From assembly GCA_947499305.1 (NCBI GenBank), contig CANMNN010000021.1, positions 1 to 64,000 on the forward strand: a stretch of 64,000 nt of DNA, in the 5' to 3' direction. The stretch's first letter is position 1. The number at the start of each line of letters is the position of its first letter. The position numbers were made by a program, and so were the translations under genes. This DNA is from an uncultured Arenicella sp. Its GTDB lineage: Bacteria > Pseudomonadota > Gammaproteobacteria > Arenicellales > Arenicellaceae. Below are positions 54,610 through 63,046 of this stretch, piece after piece. The notes beneath the pieces are model-generated. The model did no database searches. It saw only the letters and a program-made list of their open reading frames with translations, and was not told the origin of the DNA.

Positions 54610-56583
54610 TTAGGCTTTAGGAATAGACACTTTGAATTGACTAAAGCGACCCAGCTTATGTTGCACGCTTATAGCGCCACCTAGTTCTTTCACCATCGTG
54701 TGCACAAGACTTAGGCCAACGCCTCTACCGCCATCTAAGGTTGCTTCAGAGAGTTGGCTAAAGTTGGGGTGAAAAATTAACTTGAACGCGGTTTTTACGT
54801 CAATCCGATCTAGCTGCTCAGGCTTGAGCATGCCGATTTCAATCGCTCGATCAAGAATGGCCTGATTATCGAGCCCTTCTCCATCATCACGCACGTGTAG
54901 GGTATAAGCTTGATCGGTTTCGTTCAGGCTGGTGGTGATATTTATGTAGTCGGTTTTACCCGCTTTTAGTCGCTGATCCGGCATGAGCGAACCATGCACG
55001 ATACTGTTTCTAACGAGTTGAACCGCAACGCTTTGAATTGTTTCTTGCAACTCATCAGGAAGCTCAGTTAACTCTAAGCCGTGAACCTCAAGGTGCGCGC
55101 GCTTATTGTTGCGCTTGCTTACTGTTCTAGATAGGTCTTGAAGAAGGTGGGCAAAGCCTGATGCATTTGCATCCTCAGCGACTGCAGAGGTCGCCTCGAT
55201 AGAGTCTGCACCGTCAACCAGGCTCTGAGTTTGCCCTTGCGATAACTTCTCTACTAAGTTTTCCATTTGCTCTAATTCAGAAAACAAGTCTTTAATTTTA
55301 GTAATCGCAGGCAGTAACGCTTTTCCTGAAACTTTGTCAGCGTTATTTTTAACTAAGACCAACTCTTCTTCCAGTGCATGAGCGATAAATTCAAAGTTAT
55401 GTAAACCAAGAGCGGCGGCATCACCTTTTAACTTGTGAACCGTTTTCGCTATATCGGCAACCTTGCTTTGAATTTCAAGGCTACCGTGACCACGAGCCTC
55501 TAATTTACTATTTATAGAATTCAAGTCAGAATTTGCGGCCAGAAAGAATGTTCTTAACTGTGCTTGATCTACTTTTAGAATACGAAGAAGCAAGTCCATC
55601 TGAGCTTCTTGCTCTTCTTTTGTCTCTGCGAGTTCTCGCTCTAGCAATACTCGTCGTGTTTCATCAGTTACCGATACCAAAATCTGCTTGAGCTTATCTT
55701 CTTCCATTACACGATTAAACTGAAAATCTAGGTAGCGGCTTTCATATGATCCATCGCGCCGCACAAGATTTATCTCGACTTCGTTGAGTGGGTTTAAATC
55801 CTTAATCAGCTTTTCTTTAACACGATCTCCATAAAGTAAGCCGAGGAATTCTTTCGCCGTTTGTACGGTATGTTGTGACACATAGTTCGAGATAAAATCA
55901 AAGAAGTCTCCTTCAAGGTCTCGGTCTAATTTAAAAATCTTTTTCAGGGAAGCCGACTGCTCTAGTCCAATTTGATAATCATGATCTAATAAGAACAAGC
56001 CTTCGGAAACCGTACTCATAATGCCTTTGGTTTCGTCTACAACCTTAACTTCAGCGTCTTGATTCTCAGACAATCGCATGATCATCGGAATAATTACGAG
56101 TAAGTAAAAACCAATGGCAATCATGCCCGCGGCAACCTGTAAATACCGTGTAAGCTTAAGTTTTTTCGATAACCGCCTATCAATCGATTTTATCAACCCA
56201 CCCGCAGTTTCAGTTGATGCATTAAAATCGCCTGCGCGCATCTGAGTCACTAGCAAGTCTAGCGTCGACTCTTGCGGTGCTAAAAATTTTGATAAGGTGT
56301 GAGTACTAATTGTCTCACCAGAAACTCGTAGCGACTGCCCCGTTTTAAAACCTTCTAAGGACGATATTAAGTTTTGTGTTTCGCTTGAACTTTGTGTTTC
56401 GCTTGAACTTAGTGACGGAGATACTCGATCAAGCAATTGGATTATTGATGTTGTATATCTTAAATCTCGTTCCGCTTTGGCGTTAAGCAATAAGTTCAAC
56501 GCTAAATAGACAAGAAAGACAACAACCAAGCCGAGCGTAGCAAAGGTAAGCCCTTTAAAACGCATGATGTTACTCAACCCCAT
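54610..56583 (-). CDS. Membrane-bound CheA-like hybrid histidine kinase (Hpt + HATPase)
   Basis: A 657-residue kinase. Two membrane helices (~11-34 and ~148-170) flank a small periplasmic domain; a PAS-like region (~180-310) and a coiled coil (~308-335) follow. Next comes an Hpt domain with His383 in TVHKLKGDAAALG, and last a CheA-type ATPase with N box QLVRNSIVHG (~522-531), VRDDGEGLD and GGRGVGLSLVHT. There is no H-box (DHP) of ordinary kinases and no CheW-like domain. It is first in the operon, 60 bp before cheY. Near residues 60-70 an SSETQ/SSSETQ microduplication is present. Confidence 0.88.
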   Translation of the reverse strand: MGLSNIMRFKGLTFATLGLVVVFLVYLALNLLLNAKAERDLRYTTSIIQLLDRVSPSLSSSETQSSSETQNLISSLEGFKTGQSLRVSGETISTHTLSKFLAPQESTLDLLVTQMRAGDFNASTETAGGLIKSIDRRLSKKLKLTRYLQVAAGMIAIGFYLLVIIPMIMRLSENQDAEVKVVDETKGIMSTVSEGLFLLDHDYQIGLEQSASLKKIFKLDRDLEGDFFDFISNYVSQHTVQTAKEFLGLLYGDRVKEKLIKDLNPLNEVEINLVRRDGSYESRYLDFQFNRVMEEDKLKQILVSVTDETRRVLLERELAETKEEQEAQMDLLLRILKVDQAQLRTFFLAANSDLNSINSKLEARGHGSLEIQSKVADIAKTVHKLKGDAAALGLHNFEFIAHALEEELVLVKNNADKVSGKALLPAITKIKDLFSELEQMENLVEKLSQGQTQSLVDGADSIEATSAVAEDANASGFAHLLQDLSRTVSKRNNKRAHLEVHGLELTELPDELQETIQSVAVQLVRNSIVHGSLMPDQRLKAGKTDYINITTSLNETDQAYTLHVRDDGEGLDNQAILDRAIEIGMLKPEQLDRIDVKTAFKLIFHPNFSQLSEATLDGGRGVGLSLVHTMVKELGGAISVQHKLGRFSQFKVSIPKA

Positions 56584-57027
56584 TTCCTACTCCCAGATTT
56601 ATACATCTACTAGAAACCCAACGTTGCTACCTTTCTAATGCAGCTTGTTATTTCTATTATGAAGCTCTGGGATCTACCCCCCCCAATTGAGAGACACATG
56701 CCCGAACTTTTCGCTCTTTTCGCCTTTACAGGCCAACCGTTAAAGAAGATGTCGCCTAAACAAAGCGCTTGTCTAAAATCAGCGCGCTTACTTAAACTCA
56801 ATTCATTATCAACTACAGGACGCTAATCTAGCAAGAAATTGCAAGACTAACTGTCAAAGAATGTGATTTTATTTGCATTTTTTATAGAAATTGGAGAATT
56901 TAGTATCGAATTATATGCAAAAAGGGCGTATTTTTACTTTGTTATCTTAAAAGCTAGTTACGATTAAAGTTTTTACTGTGGCACTCAGGGGTGGGTAAAT
57001 AATGTTAAAAATTCGAGCGACAGTCCC
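56584..57027. other. 444-bp intergenic region, no gene recognised
   Basis: Contains AT-rich stretches and two short overlapping frames on opposite strands (56610-56801 minus, 56638-56826 plus), neither with a ribosome site, family resemblance or codon usage like real genes. It probably carries the promoter of the kinase operon on the minus strand. Confidence 0.5.
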
Positions 57028-57360
57028 GTGATTTTCGAGCGGAGGGGTATTGACCTTTCAACAATACCAATACAAAACGTGGGCACAAGTTGCATCATGC
57101 TGGTGAGCAAGTTTAGTAGGGCTATCTATTCTAGGCACAAAATCGTCATTCGACTGCACCACCCTCACGTGCTCAATACAGTATACGCATATGCAAAGTT
57201 AATAGACGACAAAGACCTCAAGTTGATTTACCTGAATATCGAACGCGAAATTCACGCTTACTTGAGATCTAAATACCCTGAACACGATGGCGATATCGCA
57301 TTTCGATTTAATAGAAAAGTCGCACTCCAGAGTAACGAACGCCTCAAAGCTGCCCGCTAG
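57028..57360 (+). CDS. Uncharacterised small basic protein
   Basis: A frame of up to 110 residues. From residue 24 the sequence looks like a small folded protein (MLVSKFSRAIYSRHKIVIRL, LIYLNIEREIHAYL, FRFNRKVALQ), basic and helical, with no known family. The start is uncertain: GTG 57028, GTG at residue 18 and ATG 57097 are possible, none with a clear ribosome site. It is on its own, converging with the acyltransferase gene. Confidence 0.4.
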   Translation: MIFERRGIDLSTIPIQNVGTSCIMLVSKFSRAIYSRHKIVIRLHHPHVLNTVYAYAKLIDDKDLKLIYLNIEREIHAYLRSKYPEHDGDIAFRFNRKVALQSNERLKAAR

Positions 57361-57411
57361 AAGGCAGTTTGAAGTCGGCTTAATTTTATAACAGCCATTG
57401 TTGCCCCCCTT

Positions 57412-58734
57412 TTACTGAGGGTTCCTACCCTTGCCGATAAGAGACAAGGCAACGACGCCAATAATTGGCAGTGAAATCGCCAACCAATTTAAGCCAAAGG
57501 CACCTTTACCGGCCACACCCAAGCCAGCTAAAACAGCCAAGCCACCACACATACCTAGACCAAAAAGTATGACTGCGAAACCCGTATTATGTTTGCTGGA
57601 GCCACCGCCAAGCTTTTTCTCTAGCCACATAAATAGCGGCAGACTTAGCATCATGACAGCAAAATACACAAGCACCCAAACAGGTCTATAAGCCCACCAC
57701 AAACTACTGCCTGGCTGTACTGACAACACAATTGGCAACAGCCAAATACAAGCACCGATGGTGAGAATCATAACCGTGCTATGCCACAAAAAGATCGGCA
57801 TTATAAACCCGTTTATGAGTACAGTAGCGGTCCAAACCTTAACATTTGCTAGCCACTGACGAATTGGTTTCTCAAGCGCGAGCAGTAAACCAATCTGAGT
57901 TAAGCCGAGTGCTATAAGAGGTAGTTTAGGCGGCGTTGTATTGCTAAAGTCAGCGCCGGGCACACCAATCAAACTGATCGGGTATGGCCCAAATTGAGTA
58001 AGCAATACCAAGAAAGAGCCCGCAACTATGGCCAAGCAAAGCGATGGCGCAACCCCGCCAAAACGGCCTTGCTGCCAAGCATAACCAAGCTGGTGTACTG
58101 CTCCCCAAATAAAGAAGTAATTGAACCAGCCAAACCATTTAGCCCCGGTATTAAAAAAGACGATATCTCCCACTATTGCTAAACAAAAAGGCAAAATCAC
58201 ACTGAGTAAACCAAGCTTGCGCCAAAGCGCTCGAGTGATCGGCACAAACATCACAATAATAAAATAGATCGCCAAGAACCAAGTCGGCACCAAGGATATT
58301 TGTGAACCAATTTGTATCATTTGCCTCGGCAGGTCCAAATAGAAACCCAAAATACCGAGAGAGGCCCAGAGCAATATCAAAGGAATGACTGGCCCGAGTA
58401 AACGTCGCAAGCGTGATTCTAACCAAAAAGAATACTTTGTACCCTTTGCCTGCGCGCTATCCCATGACACGCCATTTGAGTACCCCCCCACAAAAAAGAA
58501 AACTGGCATCACCTGAAACAGCCAGGTTAACCATTGCGCAGGAGGTTGAATTTGCAATAAGTGATCCATACTAACAATACCGCCAACAGTCGCGGGTGCC
58601 GCGATAATCCAATGACCTAGAACCACCGCGCTAATAGATAGGGCCCTAAGCAGGTCGACATAGCGATTTCGTTCAGCCGGCGTTTGCTCTGCTACCTCAG
58701 CGGCTCGGGCCCACATTCCTTTTTGTTTTGTCAT
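57412..58734 (-). CDS. Acyltransferase-3 family membrane protein
   Basis: A 440-residue protein with about ten helices. Seen: RNRYVDLLRALSISAVVLGHW near 22-42 (family catalytic His in GHW), FQVMPVFFFVGGYSNGVSW near 92-110 and LWHSTVMIL near 318-326. Family members transfer acyl groups to glycans or lipids at the membrane. The FFFVGGYSN pattern is distinct from the gene at 39184, so the two are not recent duplicates. Substrate unknown. Confidence 0.9.
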   Translation of the reverse strand: MTKQKGMWARAAEVAEQTPAERNRYVDLLRALSISAVVLGHWIIAAPATVGGIVSMDHLLQIQPPAQWLTWLFQVMPVFFFVGGYSNGVSWDSAQAKGTKYSFWLESRLRRLLGPVIPLILLWASLGILGFYLDLPRQMIQIGSQISLVPTWFLAIYFIIVMFVPITRALWRKLGLLSVILPFCLAIVGDIVFFNTGAKWFGWFNYFFIWGAVHQLGYAWQQGRFGGVAPSLCLAIVAGSFLVLLTQFGPYPISLIGVPGADFSNTTPPKLPLIALGLTQIGLLLALEKPIRQWLANVKVWTATVLINGFIMPIFLWHSTVMILTIGACIWLLPIVLSVQPGSSLWWAYRPVWVLVYFAVMMLSLPLFMWLEKKLGGGSSKHNTGFAVILFGLGMCGGLAVLAGLGVAGKGAFGLNWLAISLPIIGVVALSLIGKGRNPQ

Positions 58735-58756
58735 AGTCGATGCTTTAGTTAAAGAT

Positions 58757-58858
58757 GTTTTACGTTCAAGACTGTTTTACGTTCAAGACTGTTTTACGTT
58801 CAAGACTGTTTTACGTTCAAGACTGTTTTACGTTCAAGACTGTTCTAAGTTCAAGACT
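58757..58858. repeat. Six tandem copies of a 17-bp repeat
   Basis: The unit GTTTTACGTTCAAGACT recurs at 58757, 58774, 58791, 58808, 58825 and (with two changes) 58842, then a divergent seventh (ending CGCTCAAGATC) continues into the regulator gene at 58859. On the minus strand the unit is AGTCTTGAACGTAAAAC, which resembles the last codons of the regulator (Leu-Glu-Arg-Lys-Ser). The array therefore looks like expansion of the gene's own 3' end. It falls between two minus-strand genes. Confidence 0.95.
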
Positions 58859-59594
58859 GTGATTTACGCTCAAGATCAGTAAAGATACTAACCTCCCAAT
58901 TGCGGATTGCTAAAATCATTGTCACACCATGGCGTTCACTGATCGGAATTTTTCGTTCTTGCTCAGATATTTCATCGAAGAGAGAGTCCAACATTTTAAG
59001 CCGATTACGTAAATCAACTTGCCCCTTCATTGTTAGTACACCGTTTTTCACAACTCGAAGAGCGCCATCCTCTTCAAACGTAGTGTTAAAAAACTCTGTT
59101 TGGATAGTTGACCGAAAATACCTCTCGATTGGTCCATTCGGGTTCCACGAAAAATTATTCGCCATCAACAAGCGCACCTTGTTATTCGGCTGCAATTCAA
59201 TCAATCGCATTTTGTCGAGCCGCGCAAGCAGTGTAATTACTTCTATGTCGCTAATATCATAGCGCTCAACAATCTCGTCCACTTTCCAATGGTTAACAAG
59301 ACAATAGGCCACCACCAATAGCTTTCTGTCTTCAACAAGAGCTTGCTCTTGCTCTAAACTAATTGATGTTAAGCGATCTTCAAGTGATTCAGAGAGTTCA
59401 AGCAGTGCATTGAGGTCCACATCAAGCAGCTCGCAAATAAGATCAAGGCGGTTCAGGCTAAAGTTGCCATTTGCGAACATTTGCTTGATGGTCGATTCAG
59501 ATACATCAAGCTTTTGCGCAAGCTGACGATAGGTGATGCCCTGCTGCTTGAGGGTTACCTTGATTGCATCAACCAATTGCTTAGAACGAGCCAT
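58851..59594 (-). CDS. XRE-family transcriptional regulator with C-terminal ligand-like domain
   Basis: A 247-residue DNA-binding protein. The N-terminal ~65 residues are a Cro/CI-type helix-turn-helix (ITYRQLAQKLDVSESTIKQM, LNRLDLICELLDVDLNALLE). The remaining 180 residues are a helical domain of unknown type (LLVVAYCLVNHWKVDEIVER, with ISDIEVITLLARLDKMRLIE resembling a winged helix). It is transcribed away from the sigma factor operon. The stop codon lies at the head of the 17-bp repeat array. The target is unknown; autoregulation is possible at the inverted repeat 59624-59643. Confidence 0.85.
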   Translation of the reverse strand: MARSKQLVDAIKVTLKQQGITYRQLAQKLDVSESTIKQMFANGNFSLNRLDLICELLDVDLNALLELSESLEDRLTSISLEQEQALVEDRKLLVVAYCLVNHWKVDEIVERYDISDIEVITLLARLDKMRLIELQPNNKVRLLMANNFSWNPNGPIERYFRSTIQTEFFNTTFEEDGALRVVKNGVLTMKGQVDLRNRLKMLDSLFDEISEQERKIPISERHGVTMILAIRNWEVSIFTDLERKSQS

Positions 59595-59623
59595 TATTAA
59601 ATTATAGATCCATAAAAATTAGG

Positions 59624-59643
59624 TATAGTGAATTTGCACTATA
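59624..59643. promoter_or_regulatory. Inverted repeat TATAGTG-N6-CACTATA, candidate operator/promoter
   Basis: TATAGTG (59624-59630) and CACTATA (59637-59643) are perfect inverted copies, 30 bp upstream of the regulator start. Each arm contains a TATAGT -10-like hexamer, one per strand. A TGATTAATCA palindrome follows at 59650-59659. A likely site for the XRE regulator or a divergent promoter. Confidence 0.5.
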
Positions 59644-59811
59644 GACTTCTGATTAATCAAGCCTAGACTATTTAGATCAATTTAGCACTACCAAAATAGC
59701 CTTCGCGGACATTAGCCCTTTATCAAGCAATATTTTTGTATTTATTTTTCTTTTCTGTAAACCTTTTACTCTATTCACCCATCTTACTATTAAACATGTG
59801 AGATTTTTACT

Positions 59812-60348
59812 TTGCTAGACGAAGAATCGCAACTGATAAGCCGTAGCAAGAACGGCGATCAGTCTGCTTATGAAAATTTATACCGAGCCAATATAGGGAA
59901 AGTTTATGCCCTGTGTCTGCGACTCTGTGGGCAAAAAGAATTGGCTGAAGATTTGGCTCAGGAATCGTTTATTCGAGCTTGGCAAAAGTTAGACAGCTTT
60001 CGCGGAGATGCCAAATTCAGCAGTTGGCTTTTTCGACTTACTAGCAACGTGGTTATTGGCCACTTGCGTAAACACAACAAATGGCAGATCGATAGTTTAG
60101 ACGACTCTAATCATGGCGGCGATTATGAACAAAGTACTGTAGATCGACCGTTTGGCTTGCAAAAAGAAATCGACCAAGCCCTGCGTTGTTTATCTGATTC
60201 GGCTCGGGTGGTGTTAATTATGTACGAATATTTGGGCTACCAGCACAATGAAATTTCTGAAATTACGGGCATGGCAATTGGCACATCGAAAACTCATTTA
60301 CACAGAGCAAGAACAACTCTGAGAGCGCAGGCAGAGCAGCAACTATGA
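59812..60348 (+). CDS. ECF-type RNA polymerase sigma factor
   Basis: A 178-residue group IV sigma factor. Region 2 reads YENLYRANIGKVYALCLRLC, ELAEDLAQESFIRAWQKL and FRGDAKFSSWLFRLTSNVVIGHLRK. Region 4 reads LSDSARVVLIMYEYLGYQHN and EISEITGMAIGTSKTHLHRAR. The start is a TTG at 59812. The stop overlaps the anti-sigma candidate by four bases (ATGA), a strong sign of coupled translation. Confidence 0.95.
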   Translation: MLDEESQLISRSKNGDQSAYENLYRANIGKVYALCLRLCGQKELAEDLAQESFIRAWQKLDSFRGDAKFSSWLFRLTSNVVIGHLRKHNKWQIDSLDDSNHGGDYEQSTVDRPFGLQKEIDQALRCLSDSARVVLIMYEYLGYQHNEISEITGMAIGTSKTHLHRARTTLRAQAEQQL

Positions 60349-60947
60349 CTTATAAGAACGAAAATGATGATAAGGGCGATGTGTTAGGACAGCTAAATTG
60401 GAGCATTGAACCTGATCGAGATTTGTGGCCGGATATTCAGGCTAAGCTCGAAGCAAGAAGTGCCCCCGCGTCATCAACGAGCCTTGAATTACAAACCCAG
60501 GCAAAAGGCGAGGTCGTACAAATGCCTTTGCGCTTCGGTGGACAAAAACCTTGGCTTGCGGTTTCGATGGCTGCTTGCATGATGTTAGCACTTGGGGCGT
60601 TCATTATGTCTAGCATGTCGTTTCAACGAGCCCAAGATACTTATGAATTACAGGCCAGTTATATTGAGTTCCAAAAGAGCCAAATTAGCCTTATCGAGCA
60701 GCAGCATAGTCAAGTCAGAGCGCAGTTCACTGCCTTATTAAATGGTGACCTAGGCACCATTGACTCGACCACTGTTGCAGAGATAGAGATGGTACTACTT
60801 ACCATCGACAATGCGTCGCTTGAGCTAAAACAAGCGATTTTAGCGCAACCGACAAATAGCAGTCACGCCGCCAAGTTGGCACGCACTTACAAAGAAGAAC
60901 TAAAACTCTTGAACAAATTCAAAACAGCAAATGGCATATCCATTTAG
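60345..60947 (+). CDS. Probable membrane anti-sigma factor
   Basis: A 200-residue protein with one transmembrane helix (~70-90: WLAVSMAACMMLALGAFIM), a cytosolic N-terminal half with a DLWPDIQAKLEAR block, and a periplasmic coiled-coil-like part (YIEFQKSQISLIEQQHSQ). Position and topology suggest it restrains the ECF sigma factor encoded just before it. It lacks the HxxxCxxC zinc motif of ZAS-type anti-sigmas, so the assignment rests on context. Confidence 0.75.
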   Translation: MTYKNENDDKGDVLGQLNWSIEPDRDLWPDIQAKLEARSAPASSTSLELQTQAKGEVVQMPLRFGGQKPWLAVSMAACMMLALGAFIMSSMSFQRAQDTYELQASYIEFQKSQISLIEQQHSQVRAQFTALLNGDLGTIDSTTVAEIEMVLLTIDNASLELKQAILAQPTNSSHAAKLARTYKEELKLLNKFKTANGISI

Positions 60948-60959
60948 CGAGGAAACACT

Positions 60960-61853
60960 ATGAAAAACCTTATCATTATTATATTCGCAGGCTTAGCGAT
61001 CGCAGTGTCGAGCATCGCTGAAGCTGAGAAGATTGATCGCACCTTAGACGTTGAAAAACAAGGCCATATAGATATTGATGTGATGGATGGAAATATCATC
61101 GTTAAAGGCTGGGACAAACCTCAGGTACGCGTAGTTGGGGATGTCCCGATCAATGACCATAATTTCACCTTTAATACAAAGGGTGATCGAACTCGAATTG
61201 AACATAGTGGAGAGCATGGTTTTTGGAACCGTAGTCGCTCGGGCAGCTATGCCAAACTCACAATTTACGCCCCCAAAAGCAGCAGCTTTCGAGTAGATGG
61301 CACATCAACCGGCTTTGAGCTGCAGGATATCTCGGGTCAAGTTCGCGTAAACACCATGAGCGGCGACATAGAACTTGATGGCGGAACCGGCAATGTAGAA
61401 CTCGAGTCTGTTAGCGGTGACGTTATGGTAAAAGGCGCAAGCGGCCGCCTCAATTTGTCGTCGGTGAGCGGCGACATCGAAGCCAGTGGCCAAGCGCAAC
61501 AGTTCGACGCTCAAACTGTATCAGGCAGCATACGCGCCGAGATTGGAAGATCAAATGATATCAAACTTGAATCGGTTTCAGGCGACATCGAAGTTCTACT
61601 AGAGCTCGCGGATAATGCTCGTCTACTGGCGGGGACAATCAGTGGAGATATCGATATTAATTTCGACTCTGACGACATTAATGCCTCATTCGACATTGAA
61701 ACAGGCCCTGGCGGGGAAATAGAAAACAAGATTTCAAATCACAAGACTAAAAGTAACTTCTCTTTCTCGGGCTCAATGCGTTTCACTTTAGGAGATGGCG
61801 ACTCTACAGTAAATTTAGAGACAATGAGTGGCACAATAGAGATAGACAAATAG
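60960..61853 (+). CDS. Exported DUF4097 (adhesin-like beta-helix) protein
   Basis: A 297-residue protein with a signal peptide (LAIAVSSIAEAEK). It has a series of short repeats with the SGD(I/V) core (VNTMSGDIELDGG, ELESVSGDVMVKG, NLSSVSGDIEASG, DAQTVSGSIRAE, KLESVSGDIEVLL), typical of DUF4097 beta-strand solenoids, closing with VNLETMSGTIEID. GAGG is seven bases before ATG. With the sigma/anti-sigma pair it makes a three-gene operon, as DUF4097 genes often do; the solenoid may be the envelope target or sensor of the pathway. Confidence 0.9.
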   Translation: MKNLIIIIFAGLAIAVSSIAEAEKIDRTLDVEKQGHIDIDVMDGNIIVKGWDKPQVRVVGDVPINDHNFTFNTKGDRTRIEHSGEHGFWNRSRSGSYAKLTIYAPKSSSFRVDGTSTGFELQDISGQVRVNTMSGDIELDGGTGNVELESVSGDVMVKGASGRLNLSSVSGDIEASGQAQQFDAQTVSGSIRAEIGRSNDIKLESVSGDIEVLLELADNARLLAGTISGDIDINFDSDDINASFDIETGPGGEIENKISNHKTKSNFSFSGSMRFTLGDGDSTVNLETMSGTIEIDK

Positions 61854-61889
61854 CGCTTAGAGCTAGTTGCCGTAACTCGAGTAAACGAG

Positions 61890-62816
61890 CTATTTAAGAT
61901 GGTGATATTGCATGTCTGACGGCCATGGCCTGTGATCACATTGATCGCAAACAACATCAATATCGAGCGGCTTACCGCAACAGGAATGACTTAGAGGGCT
62001 AACACAATGGGCACTTTCAGAGGCAACCCATTGCCTCAACGTCATAACAAATGGGAAAAGAGACTTGCCCTTTTCTGTTAAGACATAGTTATGTCGAGGC
62101 GGGTTCTGCTGATACTCAACTTTCGAAAAAATTTTATTCACTACTAACTGCTTCAAACGTTCAGAAAGAACACTCGGTGGCGTTGTTAAACTATTGAGAA
62201 ACGCATCGTAACGCTGAACGCCCAGAAACGCAGCAATCAAAACTAAGAGGGTCCAACGATCTCCAATCAATGATGCGAGGTTTGAGTTACCTATATCGCC
62301 AAGAGTCTGCTTGTTAACTCGTTTTCGGTGCTGAGTATTGTAGGTTCTAATTTCTTCTAACTGAGAGTCGAGTTGCTTAGCCATGTTAGGCCATGCAACG
62401 TCATCAAAACTGAGCTCAGCTTTACAGGCCCGGCACACCACTTTCGGTGTCATATAAGAACCACAATGCTCATGAAACAAACGGCCTTTTATGTCGATGT
62501 ATTCCTCTGTTTGCCAATCGGATTCCCATTTTGCTGCTAGCAAAGAGGGCCCAAGTAAACCCAAACCCTTCTCGGTGAACTTATACTCGAAACGATTCGA
62601 TGCGCTGCTATAAGGATGCTTGTAGAATATTTCGTGTTCGATCAACGCATTTAGGCGACGCGTTAAGGTCGAGCGGCTTGCGCCAGTCGCCGCTTGAAGG
62701 GCATCAAAACGTTTAACGCCATAGAACGCGGATCGCAATATAAGAAGCGTCCAGCGATCGCCGATCACATCCAGCCCGTCGGCAATAGTTTGATTTAAAA
62801 TGAGTTGCTGGTCCAT
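61890..62816 (-). CDS. Tandem HxlR-HxlR transcriptional regulator
   Basis: A 308-residue protein with two complete HxlR winged-helix domains: first at ~1-100 (IGDRWTLLILRSAFYGVKRFDAL, STLTRRLNALIEHEIF, FTEKGLGLLG), second at ~175-275 (LIGDRWTLLVLIAAFLGVQRYDA, SVLSERLKQLVVNKIF, LTEKGKSLFPF). Each is followed by a similar small Cys block: HEHCG...VVCRAC after the first, HSCCG...VVCDQC after the second, so the unit duplicated was HxlR plus a metal-ribbon-like segment. Family members are usually single domain and bind DNA as dimers; this one may be a 'one-chain dimer'. It is divergent from the carotenoid oxygenase gene. Confidence 0.92.
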   Translation of the reverse strand: MDQQLILNQTIADGLDVIGDRWTLLILRSAFYGVKRFDALQAATGASRSTLTRRLNALIEHEIFYKHPYSSASNRFEYKFTEKGLGLLGPSLLAAKWESDWQTEEYIDIKGRLFHEHCGSYMTPKVVCRACKAELSFDDVAWPNMAKQLDSQLEEIRTYNTQHRKRVNKQTLGDIGNSNLASLIGDRWTLLVLIAAFLGVQRYDAFLNSLTTPPSVLSERLKQLVVNKIFSKVEYQQNPPRHNYVLTEKGKSLFPFVMTLRQWVASESAHCVSPLSHSCCGKPLDIDVVCDQCDHRPWPSDMQYHHLK

Positions 62817-63046
62817 GGGCGGAGCTTAGCAAAGCTTTAGCGAAAAGTCGCTCACCCAAAAAGCACATCTCTGACAGTTTCTCTGAGCAATTTCAGTTGC
62901 TTAGCACTAGTTTTCAGGCTCATGGCATTATTCGGAATGCATAATATGACTTTGAAAGTTTAATTGAAAAAATCACGTTTTAGCCTTGACCAAATCTAAC
63001 TTTCAAATATAGTCTCATAGTAGTAGTTACTTATTTGAGGCACATC
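62817..63046. promoter_or_regulatory. Divergent control region, HxlR regulator / carotenoid oxygenase
   Basis: A 230-bp AT-rich gap separates two divergent genes and must hold both promoters. GAGG at 63037-63040 is the ribosome site of the oxygenase gene. No strong inverted repeat was noticed. Control of the oxygenase by the HxlR protein is suggested by layout. Confidence 0.45.

Noticed and set aside
56610-56826. Two overlapping short frames on opposite strands in the gap before the CheA-like kinase
   Set aside because: No ribosome sites, no homology, and a poly-C run inside them; likely chance.
58757-58858. CRISPR array
   Set aside because: Repeats are 17 bp, contiguous and without spacers; no cas genes nearby.
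58851-58858. Regulator stop codon inside the repeat array as a frameshifted pseudogene
   Set aside because: The regulator frame is intact up to the array; only its last few codons touch the repeats.
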